The notes beneath the pieces were generated by a model that did no database searches, was not told the DNA's origin, and saw nothing but the letters and a program-made list of their open reading frames with translations. Both the position numbers and the translations under genes were made by a program. Positions 48,602 to 60,928 of a stretch of DNA of 64,000 bases are shown piece by piece. Source of the DNA: Geosiphon pyriformis (taxonomy: Eukaryota > Glomeromycota > Glomeromycetes > Archaeosporales > Geosiphonaceae); NCBI GenBank assembly GCA_016748015.1, contig JAAOMT010000240.1, positions 30,990 through 94,989 on the forward strand, written 5' to 3'. How positions within the stretch are numbered: the stretch's first letter is position 1; each line of letters begins with the position of its first letter.

Positions 48602-49742
48602 ATGGTAATTGTTTTGGAGCTTGAATTTTTTACAATTAAATTTTTTTATTATTTTAATTCAACACTCACTGCTTCTCATTTTCTGCATCCAAACGTAGTT
48701 ACCTCTTTCCTTATTGAATACCGCCCAAGGGCACCCTATGGTAGAGTTCAATTCATAATCCTGAAATAGTGATTCATAAGATCCACTTATTAATAAAGCT
48801 AATCACTGTTTCTTTTGCTCTTGCTTATTTGCTTACTGGTCTAATCTCATCTTAAACGCGACTTTGTATTATTCCACACGCAAACTATCGCGACTTTCTA
48901 TTCACAATTCGCACATATGATTCTTATACCTTTTATAGTTGGTAGAACTCAAAAACGGGGAAACTTTCAATGGTCATTTGGTCAACTGTGACAATTGGAT
49001 GAACTTGACCTTACGGGAAGTGATACAAACGTCGCCGGTAAGTATTAAATCTTAAAATTTATTTCTCAATTGATATTCTCAATATATTTTGTTTAAGGAA
49101 GGAGATCGGTTTTGGCGCTTGCCAGAGTGTTACATACGTGGAAATACGGTATTTATAAGGGTTTCTCAAAAAAATTGCTTAATCTTCGAACCAATTTTAA
49201 CTAGATAAAAATTTATCTAGATAAAATACCTTCGTGTTCCTGATGAGGTAAAATTTTCTAATAACTCCTCTTATGATATCAAAACGTTAAATTTCCATGA
49301 ATGCGATTCATAAAAAATTTATTTACAAAGATCATCGAAATGGTCAAAGAAGATGCCTTAAGGCAACAGCGTCACTCCCAAGGGGGTAGTGTCCGAGGAC
49401 GTAAGTTTTCTTAATTTATCTTCGCGCATTCTTATTACAATTATTTTAATTGTAATTAATTTTGGATATATTCTCTCGTCAATTAAGGTGGTGGTCAACG
49501 TGGTCGAGGTTAGAAGTTTATGAATTTTAGTATTGTGTTTGAGATCATATTAGAATTTTATTGATTGGTATTCGCTATTTTTAAATTCAGGGGGAGGAGG
49601 AAGAGGCAATTCTGGTCGAGGTGGTCGAGGCAAGTTTTTGAAATTAAGCATATTGTGAATTTTGCTCCACACTTAATTCATACGTTTCACTCCTTATTTA
49701 GGAGGACGAGGAGGAGATCGCGTGCGTCGCAGCGGCAATTGA
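48602..49742 (+). CDS. LSM4: LSm4, U6 snRNA / mRNA-decay Sm-like protein
   Basis: Nine coding segments: 48602-48604, 48699-48740, 48939-49037, 49098-49148, 49221-49247, 49331-49400, 49488-49508, 49591-49629 and 49702-49742, giving 130 aa. The chain begins [16 protein letters not shown], exactly the LSm4 start. The Sm1 motif is [27 protein letters not shown] and Sm2 is [13 protein letters not shown]. The tail is Arg/Gly-rich (RGRGGGQRGR...GRGGRGGRGG). LSm4 is part of the LSm2-8 ring on U6 snRNA and the LSm1-7 ring for decapping; RGG tails promote P-body assembly. The first coding segment is the ATG alone, followed directly by GTAATT. The intron after 49629 starts GCAAGT (GC-AG class). The RGG tail is spread over four small exons. 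Confidence 0.93.
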
Positions 49743-49899
49743 AGTTATGTGAGAAACCTTTTTTTTAGATTTTAATTAATTCCCTTACTTACTAACAATT
49801 TTTTTAGAAGTTACAGGAGATAGAATTCCTAACCTTCAATAGATAGCCTGTTTTTAGAAACTTTAATTAATAATTGAGGAGTTAATGTCCAAATATTGC

Positions 49900-51145
49900 T
49901 TGTGTGCCAAGTGAATGTGTTCAACATTTGCAGTACCATAACACTTTCATTTGTAAATAAATTTATTTTAGATATAATAAATACAAAGTTTCATATATAA
50001 ATAATAAATAAAATTAAAATAATACTATTGTTAAAAATTGTGTTTTAAAGCACAAATTATTTATATATACAATAATTTTTAGTTTCAGAAAAACAATATT
50101 TTAACTTGATATAATATTTAACATTAATACAATTAATAATTTTATAGAACTGATAAAACCTTTATAATTTTTAAAAAAAAAATTTTTGATCAGAATTATT
50201 TACACATTTATTTTTGATTTTATTTTTATAACTTGGTATGAAAAAAATGGTTTGTATTTTTAGATAAAAAAATACAATTTATGTAATTAGCTGAATAGTT
50301 TTTAAAAAAACATGTGTAAATTTATTAATTAACTTTAAAATTTATTATTATAACAAAAAACAATATACAAAATTAACTTTTAATAAAACACTAAAAAACT
50401 ATTTAAAAATATTTACAACTTAGTTTTATAACAACAAATATATAATTATTAAAATTATTTTATGAAAAATTAATAAGTATAAAAATAAAAAATTTGGTTC
50501 TTTAATAATTAATACTTTTTTGTATTTTATATTTAATTTTTAATATTAAATTACAAAAATAAATATATTTTATTTTATTTATAATTAAATATATAAATAA
50601 AAAATTTACTATTTTAAAACAAAAAATAATTATAATTAACATAAAAAAATTTTATTTTAATAAAAAATATATATATATTTATTATATATCTTAATATATT
50701 TAATATTTAAAGTTCTAATTTATATTATGTTTTTTTATGAATTTTTTATTTAGATTACTTAATATTAAAATTATTATAATATATTGTTTCTGTTAAAATT
50801 ATAAGATAAATATCTTTTTTAATTTTTATTGTTTTGTATATAATATATTTTTTTTAAAAATTAAATTTATTGTTATTAAAACTTTTTTTAAAATTAATTT
50901 TGTAATTATTTAAAGTATTTTTTTAATCTAAAACCACAAAATATTAATAATTATTAAATATTTTTTTAAATAAACAATAAATTTTTTTATTAATTATTAA
51001 TAATAATATAAATAATTTTATTTAAAAATTATTTTTTTAATAAATTTAACAAGTAATAATAGTTTTATTTAATTATTTTTTTTATTTTTTTTTATTTTAA
51101 TTATAAAATTTATTAAATATTAAATATTTTTTTATTAATAAAATT
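49900..51145. other. AT-rich block upstream of LINE copy 2
   Basis: Nearly G/C-free DNA following the LSM4 3' end. No genes. Confidence 0.8.
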
Positions 51146-51284
51146 TGGAAAAACTTTTTTCTCTCCTTTATCCCAAATTCCTGAAAAAGAGTCAAATTTT
51201 AAAAAAAGTTTTTTCTGTTTTCGCATACTGTCTTCCACTATTTCACAAGAATCAAACCCCTTTTTTGTTGGACCGGCTGCCACT

Positions 51285-53132
51285 ATGAGTGGTCTTAGTG
51301 CTAAAAGAAGGTCTGCCAGAGTCTTGACCACTGGTTCAGTTGGTGGTGACTTGACTCAAAAAGTCAAGAAGCCTCTCAGTGGTGTTAAACTATCAAGTAC
51401 AGATAAGAATCTCAAAGATAGTGGGCCTGTTAGTGTGAACAGGCAACTTACTAGCATGGATATGGATGAAGAAGCCTCTGATGATAAAACCACTTCTGAC
51501 TCCCAAATAAATACGCCCAATGCAAAGCGTTTCAATACTGGTATGGCTATCAGTTCCCTTTTCAGCTCTATTAATTATGACATGGATGATAAGGAGGAGG
51601 TTTCTCTTCCTCTTTATTTGTCTTTCTCTTTGGAAAAAGTGTGAGTGGACCCCAAAATTGTTAAAACTCAGGTGGAAGTAGCTGTGAAGAAATCTTTCAC
51701 TTTGGACATCAATCTTTCAGCTGTAGAAAGAAAATCAGCAATGGCTAAAACTTAGGTCATAAGGAAATTATTTTCAGGTATCAATGGTTTTGGGGGGGCC
51801 ACTACTCTCTCAAAATTTGAAGGGATCATCAGATCAACATTTACTTTATCAGAAAGCATGGAAAAAGCTGCATTATTGGCCAGAGATAATAATATCATTA
51901 TGAACAGTGATCTTAAGAAACAAGGAATTCGCTCAGATTGGGCCATAGTAATCAAGGAAATTCCCATGGATACACCAAAGGAAATGATCGTTGCTGCAAT
52001 ATCCGAGTTTGGAAAAATTGAGTCGATCAAAATCCAGTTGATTGGTTTATGGCAAAAGACTGTGGTGGAATTTGCTGAATCAGGACAGGCAAAGCAATTG
52101 GCTTCAAAATAGTCTTTTTTAATTGGGAAAGACTCTGTGCGTGTGGTAAAGGCCGTGGGAGATTGCAATATCTGGGCCTTTAGAGATCGTTTTAGGGCGC
52201 TTCTGTTTACGTTGTCAGTGGGAACAACAGTACATGACCTTAGTAATCTTCTAAATAAAACTGGTGGCAGAACTTGCATCATTAATTGTTCATTGAACAC
52301 TGACAATAGGGTTTGCTGTGCTGTAGTTGGCTTCAAATCCGAGAATGATCTGAATTCTGCTTTTCTCACTGAGTCTGTTTTTGGTGGTGTTCATCTCTCT
52401 TAAGCTAGGCTGGATTTGGTTTGGTGTGGAAAATGTGGGCATCTTGAACATTCAGCTTTAAAGTGTGATGCATCAGATATGTTGTCTTCTGATCTCTTAA
52501 ATAATTTTAATAAAAGACGTGCTCCTGGTGTGAATTGTCTCCAGTTGGTCAAGTTATATGCAAAGAAAAATGTTCTTATATCCTGTTCTGCTGCCTTTGG
52601 TGGCAAATTGTGGGCTCAGGTAGTCTCTCTTGCTTCCTTTTTTAGTGGCTCTCTTTCTGGTTTTGGTCTTGGTGCTGGTCCTTCTCACTGTACGACTTCG
52701 GATTTGGGTGGTGGTCTTTCTTTTTCTATACTTGCCAACTCTTCTTTGAATGCTTGCTTGGCATCTTTGGAATGCTCTCTCGAGTTGTTGGCTGACCAAG
52801 TGTCTGATATTTCAAAGAAATTGAGTTTTGTTGAATTGGTGCCCATGGTTCCATCTTCTGGTGCCCTTCTTCTGGTTGGATCTGTGCTTTTGGCCCCTGG
52901 TTTGGATTCTAATATGGCTCTGGATGGTGAATTGGCATCGTCTAATCACCATTTTCCAAGTATTGATATGAGTGGTGGCTTCAGTTCGAGTAGTTCAAAG
53001 ATTCTAACTACCAAGGTGGATGGTTTGAAGTCTAAGATGTCAGCTCTGAAGGCTTCAGTCAGTTCTGTTCTGGCAAGATTGGATCTCTTGTGTGCTGGTT
53101 CGGGTTCCTCTTTACTGCCTTCACTTCAATGA
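51285..53132 (+). pseudogene. LINE copy 2 ORF1
   Basis: MSGLSAKRRSARVL opens a Ser/Lys/Asp-rich N-terminal region (119 aa). An RRM-like unit follows at about 51935-52170 (WAIVIKEIPMDTPKEMIVAAISEFGKIESIKIQLIG...VVEFAESG...KDSVRVVKA). An intact zinc knuckle, CGKCGHLEHSALKC, lies at about 52427-52470, and a Ser/Leu-rich C-terminus runs to TGA 53130-53132. Stops at 51642 (TGA), 51752 (TAG), 52110 (TAG) and 52401 (TAA) interrupt it; the last two replace Trp found in copy 1. It probably bound element RNA. Confidence 0.85.
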
Positions 53133-56100
53133 GCAGTTTGGTCTGGAAATTTGCTATGTGTAATGTTCAGGACATGAACATTCCTGCGAAGCAGGACAAT
53201 ATAGTTTGTTGGCATGTAAACTCAGGAAACATGGTTTCTTTTATCACTGAGACAAAATTGAGGTCTTCTTCTGGGCCATGGATAAAGGATAAGTTTAATG
53301 GAGTGCAAATCTTTTCTTCAAGATTGAATAAAGATTTTATGGGTGCTGGAGTTGCGATTATTATGAACATTTCTTTGGCTCATCATGTATTTAAGGTGGA
53401 GGAGATTCCTGATTGGGTTGTTTCTGTTCGGCTCTTGTTTAAGGGCAAGCTTTTGGTTACTGTTTTGGGGTTGTATGCTGGTGCCTCTTCTGGGGCTAGG
53501 TTTGGTCAGGCTTCTGAAGTTAACTCTTTCATTGCAAAGACTGTTAACTCCAGCAATTTTGTTATCTTGGGTGGGGACTTTAATGAGAATAGATTTGATA
53601 AAAGTGCTAGTTTCAAATTTTGTTTGAGTTTGGGTTTGGTCAATTTATTTATTGATCATTATTTGGCTAATTCTCATATGTGGAGCAATTAGAAAGGGGT
53701 TGGGAAAATGATTGATTACATTTTTGTTGGTGGTAATTTGTCTTCTGCTGTTGCTGGTCATCAAGTTGTCTCTGTTTCAGATTTCTTTAACACCAATTAC
53801 AGAACAGTTGTGGTTTCAGTCGGTTTGAATGGGCTTTTGAATGTACAGTTGAATAGTTTGCACAAGCAGGCAAATAAAGATCATTGGAAGTTTAAAATCA
53901 AGAATGCTGACTGTACAAGATGGGCTAAGTTTAAGGATCTTTCTTTGGTAAAACTCTTGCCTTTGGGTGAGGTGTTCTTTGGTGCTGAAATGCGTGGTAA
54001 TGTGGATGCTATGTGGGCAGTTTTGGTGGAGGCTGTGGTAGATTCTGCTGATGTGACATTTTTGAGGCATTGGTTTAGTGAATTCAAGTGTTCAAGAAAC
54101 AAACATTCTTCTAGGTTTTTTGGTCTGGAATTGTTGGTGGCCAAGATTGTCAAAAAATTTTGCTCAGGTAACTTGCTGGGTACTGATCATCTTGTGAATA
54201 AATAGTCGACTTTGGATAATGCGAAGGCTCGTGCTTTCAAGGACTTGGTTGGCTCGGGTATTAAATCTGATGTTGTTGTTAGGCATTTGTCATTGGTTTG
54301 CAGAGATTATAAGAGGTCGAAGATGTTTGAGTCAAAATTGGCTGAGGAAGCTTCGGTTAGGAAGGCGATTGAGAAGCGCATGAATAATTTCTGTTTGGAT
54401 AAAGGTAGTATGATCAGAAGTGTATTAGAAAAGCCTTTTCGCAAGGTAGTGTTGAATCACTTGATAGTTGATGATGATCTGGTTTTGTTGCCTAAAGAGG
54501 TGAAGTCGAGTGTGGATAAGATAATGGAAGGGTGGACGAGGAAACGCTCTGTGCAGTCAGAACTTCCTGATCTTTGGGCTTGTCAGTACATGCCTTTGGA
54601 CCATGTTTAGAATGATGCCTTTTCAGATGTTATGGGTGCAATCAGTATGAGCAAATTACTTTCTGTTGTTGGTAGTCTGTCTAATGGCAAGGCTGCTGGT
54701 TTGTCTGGTGTTCCTAATGAGTTGTGGAAACATGATTGTGAGGTGGTTTTGGGGTGCCTGTTGGCACTGTTTAATAAGTGTTTGTCTGTTGATATAGTGC
54801 CTGTTTTGTGGAAGAGGGCTTGGGTGTCAATGATTCCTAAGTCTTACGACTGAGATGGAGTTCTTACAAACACTCAGCCCATTGTTTTGATTGAGACTGC
54901 CAGGAAGATTCTTTCCAAGGTTCTGTCTGATTGTATTTCAATGGCTTGTAGCAAGTTCAACATTCTTCGAGGTGACAATTTTTTGGTGCTGAAGGATACG
55001 TTCACACAATCTCCAGTGTTTGCTGTCAGTTCGGTGATTAAAAATGCCATTGAGAAGGATAGGAAGTTATGATTGGTCTTGCAAGATATGCGGAAAGCTT
55101 ATGATTCAGTTGGGTAGCATCATTTGAGGGCTAGTTTGCAGCATGTCAAGATGTGTGAGAAGTTCATAAGGTTTTTTGGTGGTATTCATGAGAATAGAGT
55201 TAATAGGGTAATGACTGACTTTGGTTTGTCTGGTGGTTATAAGGTGCATGATGGGCTGGATCAGGGTGAGGTCTTTTTGCCACTTCTATGGAGAATTTTT
55301 TATGATCCATTTTTGTGTGAGGTTAAGAGGCACGAACAATTGTGTGGGTACTGGATTGATACTAAGTTTGTTGCAAAGTCTGGCAGAATTGAGAGTGGTG
55401 GCGGTTTGACATCATATTTTTCAGCTGGTGCATTTTTTGATAATACGATCTGGATTGGGAATTGTCAAGCTTCTACTCAATATGCTCTGAATATTGCCAG
55501 TGAATTTTTTGTGATCAATGATATTTCTATCAACAGTAAGAAGACGGTAGCTATTCCCATCAATCAGAGTGTTAAAGTTGCTTCACTGAGCATTTGTGGT
55601 CAGCCAATTTCTCTTGCCAAAAAAGGGGAAACACATTGGTATCTAGGTATTTTTTTGTCAACCGAGAGGCTTTCTAAGCCAAGTGTTGCCAAGGCTCATG
55701 TGGATGTGTGTTTCTTTGTCAATGTTGTGCTTAGGAAAGCTATTACAGACAAACAGTTCTTCTATCTGGTGTTGGCTGTTTTGCAGCCTATTGTTAGCTA
55801 TTGTATTCAGTTCAGTTTTGTCCCTTCTAATGTTTGTCACAAGTAGGATGTCTTGGTTAGAAAGGGTCTTAAGTCTAAGGCTTGTCTCTCCTGTGATTTT
55901 CTTGATGCTGTTTTGCATTATCCCTCATTGTATGGCCTGAAGCCTTTTGAGCAAGTGCAGTCAGAAAGGAAGGTTGCTGCTCTGATAATGTTTGCTAATG
56001 CCTTTGGTATTCTTGGGCATTTGTTTAGACATAGGTTTTTGGATCTGCAGGTTCTTGGTTGGGCTCCTTTGGATCTTTTACAGTTTCCGGTCAGGTTGCG

Positions 56101-57734
56101 TGTTAGTCCAGTAAACAATTTTTTGGCTGGGATGGTGAAAATTTTTTTGGGCAATGAGCTTTCTTTAGTGAACAACCTCCCCACTGCATTTCGTAGTCCT
56201 GGTCATTTTCTGTTGTCCTCTATTCTTGAAAAGTCTCTGTATTTTGACTCGGTCAAATCTCTTAGATGCTTTGGTGTCACTTTTGGTGATCAGCTTTTTG
56301 ATAAGAAAGGTGTTTTGTTGGATTGGAAAACTTTTTGTTGTTGGAAGAGATTGGATCCGCGTGGTCCTGTGCCTCATTGGTTCTTGGTTTTTTCTGAGTT
56401 TTTGAAAAGTCAGAGTTGTTCATTTTCTGGTTCTATTGACTCTGCAGAAAAGATTGGTTTGGACATTTTAAAGTCTGAGGAATTTTCTGCGGTAATAGAT
56501 GGATTGCATGACATTTGGTCAGGCTTTTTTGAAGTTTTTACAGATAGGGCTTTGAAGAATACAGGCTCTGCTGAGGTCATCTGTGGTGCTACTGCATACT
56601 TTCTGGTCTTGGATAAGAGCATTGGTGTCACTGTTAATGGCCGAATTGCAGGCTGTCACTTTGGCTTTGGAATGTGTTCCTTCTTCAAGTACTGTGGTGT
56701 TACATCTTGACAGCCAGGCTGCTATTGACGCATGTGTGTCTGAGATGTCTTTGGTCACCCCTGATTTCCATAATCAATGCTGGCTGAAGAGGCATTATAT
56801 TTTCAATTTGGTCAGGGATAAGGATCTTAATGTGAGTTGGGTTAAGATAAAAGGCCACTTTGGGATTCCTGGTAATGTGGAAGCTGACTTGGCTGCTGGA
56901 GCTGCCTCTGAATCTCCCTTTTCTCTTTGTGCCAATGTGCGTGAACATTTTTTGGTTGCTGAGGGTGTCACTGTTTCTGGTAATGCCTGTTATTTTGTCA
57001 GGAATATTTTTCGGTCTGTTTGTTCTGCTTGTTGGGAGGCTGGGCCTGGTTGTGACATGGTTCCAGATGCGATGATTGGTTGCATAGACTGGGTTGTTAT
57101 GACAAAAGTGTGACATTCTGATTCTCATATGCTCACTGGGTTCACTAGCCGGATATCCTCAATGCTTTGCACTTATATTATGAAGGCTGTGCACAGAAGA
57201 TTGCTGGTGGCAGTAAGGAAAAGGTTGTATGATAAGCACTACTTTAGTGTATTATGTTTGTTTTGCAGTAGGGTGGAGTTCTCTGACCACGCTTTTACTT
57301 GTGTTTATGAGTCTGGCGTTCGTGGCAAGATTTTGGCTAAGGCTTCTGCCCGTTGGTCAGCTTTGGCTGGTGGTTCCCCTGCTTCTGCCATGTTGCGAGT
57401 TTTGTCTCAATGTTCCATTGATGTTGAATTGTACACTCTGGTTTGCAAAGGGTTTGTGCTGGGGGAGTGGTATAAAGAAGCTTGCAGTATTTTTGAGGAT
57501 AGAAAGGTGGCAGCTACTCAGATTGTTGATTATATCAGGTTCGTGGTTGAGTTATATCATGCTAAAGTGTGGTTGGCTAGGGCCAGCCACCGGGTGGTGA
57601 TAGAGAAGACTGGTCTGGTTTGTGACAGTGGTGTTGTTTCTGGGCTCTCTTGTGGTGTGTTTTCAGTTTTGTCTGATGGTGTTATAAGATTGTTTAGTGT
57701 GGCCAATTTTTTTGCTGTTAGCTTTGGTCATTAA
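53090..57734 (+). pseudogene. LINE copy 2 ORF2: endonuclease, RT, RNase H, zinc finger
   Basis: The frame opens before the ORF1 stop, overlapping it by about 40 bp in another frame. The endonuclease (53190-53690) has TETKLRSS, LGLYAGASSGA and GGDFNEN. The RT (about 54620-55850) has VLWKRAWVSMIPKSYD, LQDMRKAYDS and GGYKVHDGLDQGE; its catalytic box reads FFDNTIW, with Asn in place of the second Asp. RNase H (about 56530-56900) has FTDRA, AELQA, LDSQAA and VEADLAA, crossed by a frameshift near 56630. A C-terminal finger reads CLFCSRVEFSDHAFTC (about 57262-57310). Stops at 54203, 55070, 55117, 55844 and 57111 replace Trp present in at least one sister copy. Confidence 0.88.
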
Positions 57735-57935
57735 AAGTCTTATTGTTTCTTTTCTGGTCTAAGTGGCAGTGTACGAATTATTATTGGTGTGTAGTGTTGC
57801 CTTGTCTGGCCTGAGTGGCTAGCCACATGTAGAAAGTGTGTGAGTTGTATTTAGTTTGAGCCTCTTAGTTTGGCTCTATGTACTAGATAGTGATTGGGCT
57901 ATACTCGTTAAATATGTTAAATAAAAAAAATAAAA

Positions 57936-58849
57936 AAATTTGAAAATTTTAATCTAATTTTATTTTTATTTTTATTTTTAATCCTATTTCTATTTTTTTT
58001 TTTTTTAATATTAAAACTATTATATATTATTTATTATTTTTAGTAATAGAAATACTATTTTTTGATATTGTTAATAAAAACTTATACATAACTTTATATA
58101 AAAATTTTGTTTTAAAAAATAATATTAAAATTGTTAATTTTTTTTGTATATAATTTGATAATTAATTATAAAAATAAAATAAATAAATAATTTTAAGTTT
58201 AAAACTGAATTAAAAAAAAACAATAAATTAAATACAAATAACTTTATGTTTTTTATTATATATAATTTTTTATTGAAACTTATAAAAAATAAGTTTTATT
58301 TTTATTTTTATTTTTAATTTAATTAATAAATAAAAAATAAAAACTTATTCAATTTTATAAATTTGTTTACAATTTTTCAGACCAATTTTAAAATTCAGAA
58401 ATTTAACAATAATTTTTAATTAAAATCATTAGAAGAAAATTTACAAACATATTTTGGAGCAAATACATACATTTAGTAAAAAATGTTGTCATTAAAAATC
58501 CATTAAAAAAAAAGTTGCACTATTATTAGCCAAAATAAAACTTTTAAAATTATCTAGTTGTGAAAACAAAAAAATCTTTCGCGAAGCCTTAGAGAAATGT
58601 AAATAACTTTACACTGAGATGTCAGAGTAGTTAGAATGCTAATGCAAAGAAAGAATTATCCATTATGGCAAAGCAGTTTAGCATCAATTTTACTTGACAA
58701 AATGATAATCCCAAATATTAAAAGAAAAGCCATTTGAACTTTGTTTTGGCTATATAAATATTTGATGTAAAGTTTTTCAACATTTATTTTTCTGCTTAAA
58801 ATAGGTTGCCTGGATTACTTTATAACACCTTAATAGCTAAATTACAACA
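57936..58849. other. AT-rich block and PRCC upstream region
   Basis: 57936-58560 is AT-rich and gene-free. 58560-58849 has ordinary composition and should include the PRCC promoter; a TATATAAA-like stretch lies near 58750. Confidence 0.55.
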
Positions 58850-60344
58850 ATGTCTTTAGTTGCTGATTACGGTTCTGACTCCGAGTCCGAAATCGAACAA
58901 GAGCCTTCAAGGATCGTTCGTTCAAGCCCAAAACCTTCTCCAAAGAATGAACCAAAGAACTTTAATGCAACTTCTAGCACGTTAAAAGGAAGTAAGAGAT
59001 CTGATGGCCCTATAAAGATCTTTGTCGATTTACCGAAGACTCCTGAAGATGAACAGAGCCAAAGTGAAGAGGAAAGAGACTCGAAAAGGCCCAAAGTTGT
59101 TAGTAATACTAGTTTATTTTCACTTCTTCCATCTCCCAGAAAAACAGAAGCGTTTAACGAAAAGAAATTAAGTACTTCTGCCACAGTCGGTACAAATACG
59201 ACTACGACGAGTTTTGTCCCACATACAATTTCCAAAAATAAGAATGCTTCAAAATCAGCGGGTTTGACTAGTAAAAAGAAGGATAAAGATACTATCAAAG
59301 ATTTTATAGACATCAATAGCGAGCTTAATGAAGATATTTCATTCTTTCCTCTCGGTAAGAATTGCGTTAAACGTTTTTATGAACACGAATCAAAAGTTAA
59401 TGAAATACTTCATATTCATTTTTGAGCAGGCAATGAGATTTCAAACATAATTAAGAAAAAGTACAATTCAAATATTTTAACTCTTCCTTCAAATTCATTG
59501 ATTCAAAACGATCGCGAGTTTAATAATAATGTAAATCTTGAACATAACGAAACTTCGACAATGAGTATGGGGGTGAGGTCTAGGACAATACAAAATCTTT
59601 ATAATGAACATTCTTATGATGGTTATCAATGGGAGGAGGAGGGCAATCAGTCCAATGAGGTCCACGAAGGGCATTACCAAGCAGCATTAGCAAGTGGTGA
59701 GTATGCAAGTTCGGCAGATTCTTGGAAGCAACAATCTGAAATGGAATTGAATGATGAAATTGTAAGTGTTATTCCACTGATTCATTATGATGCCTTCGAA
59801 TTTTTGAATCAAGATTCTTTAAAATACAAATTTCAAAATTCTCTCTAATCAAAAACGAAACAAGATTGCTAAACTGGGTGGCCGTCGTAAAAAAAAAGAA
59901 CACGAGTCTGGTGCAATACAAATCAGAGAGATAAATGCTCGTGATCAGATGGGTGTTGACTCATGGCAATCGCAAATGACACAATTAACTAAGCCAGGAA
60001 AGGTATCGAGTTCAGCATATGCGGTAATGTGTCACACTATAATACGTGATATTTTTTTGTAACCATCACAGTTTCATTCATTCTAATCAACTTCGATATT
60101 TGAAATTTGTGATTTTTAGCATCTGAAACCATCAAAGGGTCAGAAACGTAAGCATAATTTGATGTATCTTGTTCATCAAGCCACTGCAATGGAAAGTGAT
60201 CTTAGGGAACAGTTTGCCAACAATCGAAAGACGAAACGAGAAACGCAGGCCAAGTATGGTAAGTTGACCAAATGGTTTTATCTGGTTCTTGTTAACGTGT
60301 CCGTCTTATTAAGTGTCTTGTTCCTTTACAATCTAGGGTTTTGA
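58850..60344 (+). CDS. PRCC: PRCC-family nuclear protein (splicing / mitotic checkpoint linked)
   Basis: Five exons, 58850-59354, 59430-59761, 59865-60023, 60120-60258 and 60337-60344, give 380 aa with phases closing. The start MSLVADYGSDSESE and the acidic, Ser/Pro-rich N-terminal half are typical of PRCC. The conserved C-terminus reads IAKLGGRRKKKE...REINARDQM...SWQSQ then KRKHNLMYLVHQATAMESDLREQFANN and ends QAKYGF, as in animal PRCC. Human PRCC is a nuclear protein reported with spliceosome components and the checkpoint factor MAD2B; the fungal role is inferred. The third-exon acceptor (AACAAG at 59864) is weak in pyrimidines but avoids a stop just upstream. The last exon encodes only Gly-Phe-stop (8 nt). 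Confidence 0.9.
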
Positions 60345-60928
60345 AAGTGAACAGAATCGAAGAATGTATATCGCAGATCTGGTATATCAAATAAAGCGAT
60401 TGAAACAGAAATATGAAAAACCTTTTATTGTGAATCAAAATCGAGATTGGTCATCTCAACTTATGATTTCAGCTTCTCCATACTCTACAGCTATGAAATT
60501 CACGGCTAGAACACTATTCTGCAGTGCCTAATTTAAAACGGTATAGAAATTTAAACGAGAAGATAAAGCATTTCACATTCTTTCTTAGTACTTTCAACCT
60601 CGTTCAGGGCCAAGTTGGTTGTTCGTGTAGCTGATACTACTCTGCTAATTACAATTGGACTTTTCAATGAGCTGTTCCATAATATATCACCAATTTATGA
60701 AAGATCGTCTATATCCCACTATAGATATCAAGTGAATGAACGAGCCAAATTTGCTTAGAGGTTTGCTATTCTGGAGTTTTTATTTAACCAAAAAGTTGTC
60801 TCCTATTATTTTATATCGTGAATTGTTTCGAGTCAACTCAATAGAGCACAGACGCCGAATTAAACAAAAATGTGAATCACTTCATAAAATACGAATATAA
60901 AAATACGATATTTGCATATGCTATATAA
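60345..60928. other. convergent region between PRCC and RAD18
   Basis: 3' flanks of two facing genes; no supported coding region. Confidence 0.55.

Larger units (their letters stand above)
51146..57935 (+). mobile_element. LINE copy 2, full-length, best preserved
   Basis: It runs from a pyrimidine-rich leader to an AATAAAAAAAATAAAAAAA tail. AAATTTGGAAAA at about 51141 and AAATTTGAAAAT at about 57936 may be an imperfect target duplication. ORF1 and ORF2 are overlapping and carry about a dozen stops and one or more frameshifts. The domain order (ORF1 with CCHC; APE endonuclease, RT, RNase H, zinc finger) fits a Tad/I-like LINE. Confidence 0.92.

Noticed and set aside
51285-57734. stop-codon reassignment (TAG/TGA as Trp) in this genome
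   Set aside because: Host genes in the window use TGG for Trp and normal stops; TAA, TAG and TGA all replace Trp or Gln only in retroelement copies.
31752-57935. APOBEC-like editing of minus-strand cDNA as cause of the Trp stops
   Set aside because: That would give only sense-strand G-to-A. Gln stops (C-to-T) at 36211, 36556, 36592 and 51752 show both strands are affected.
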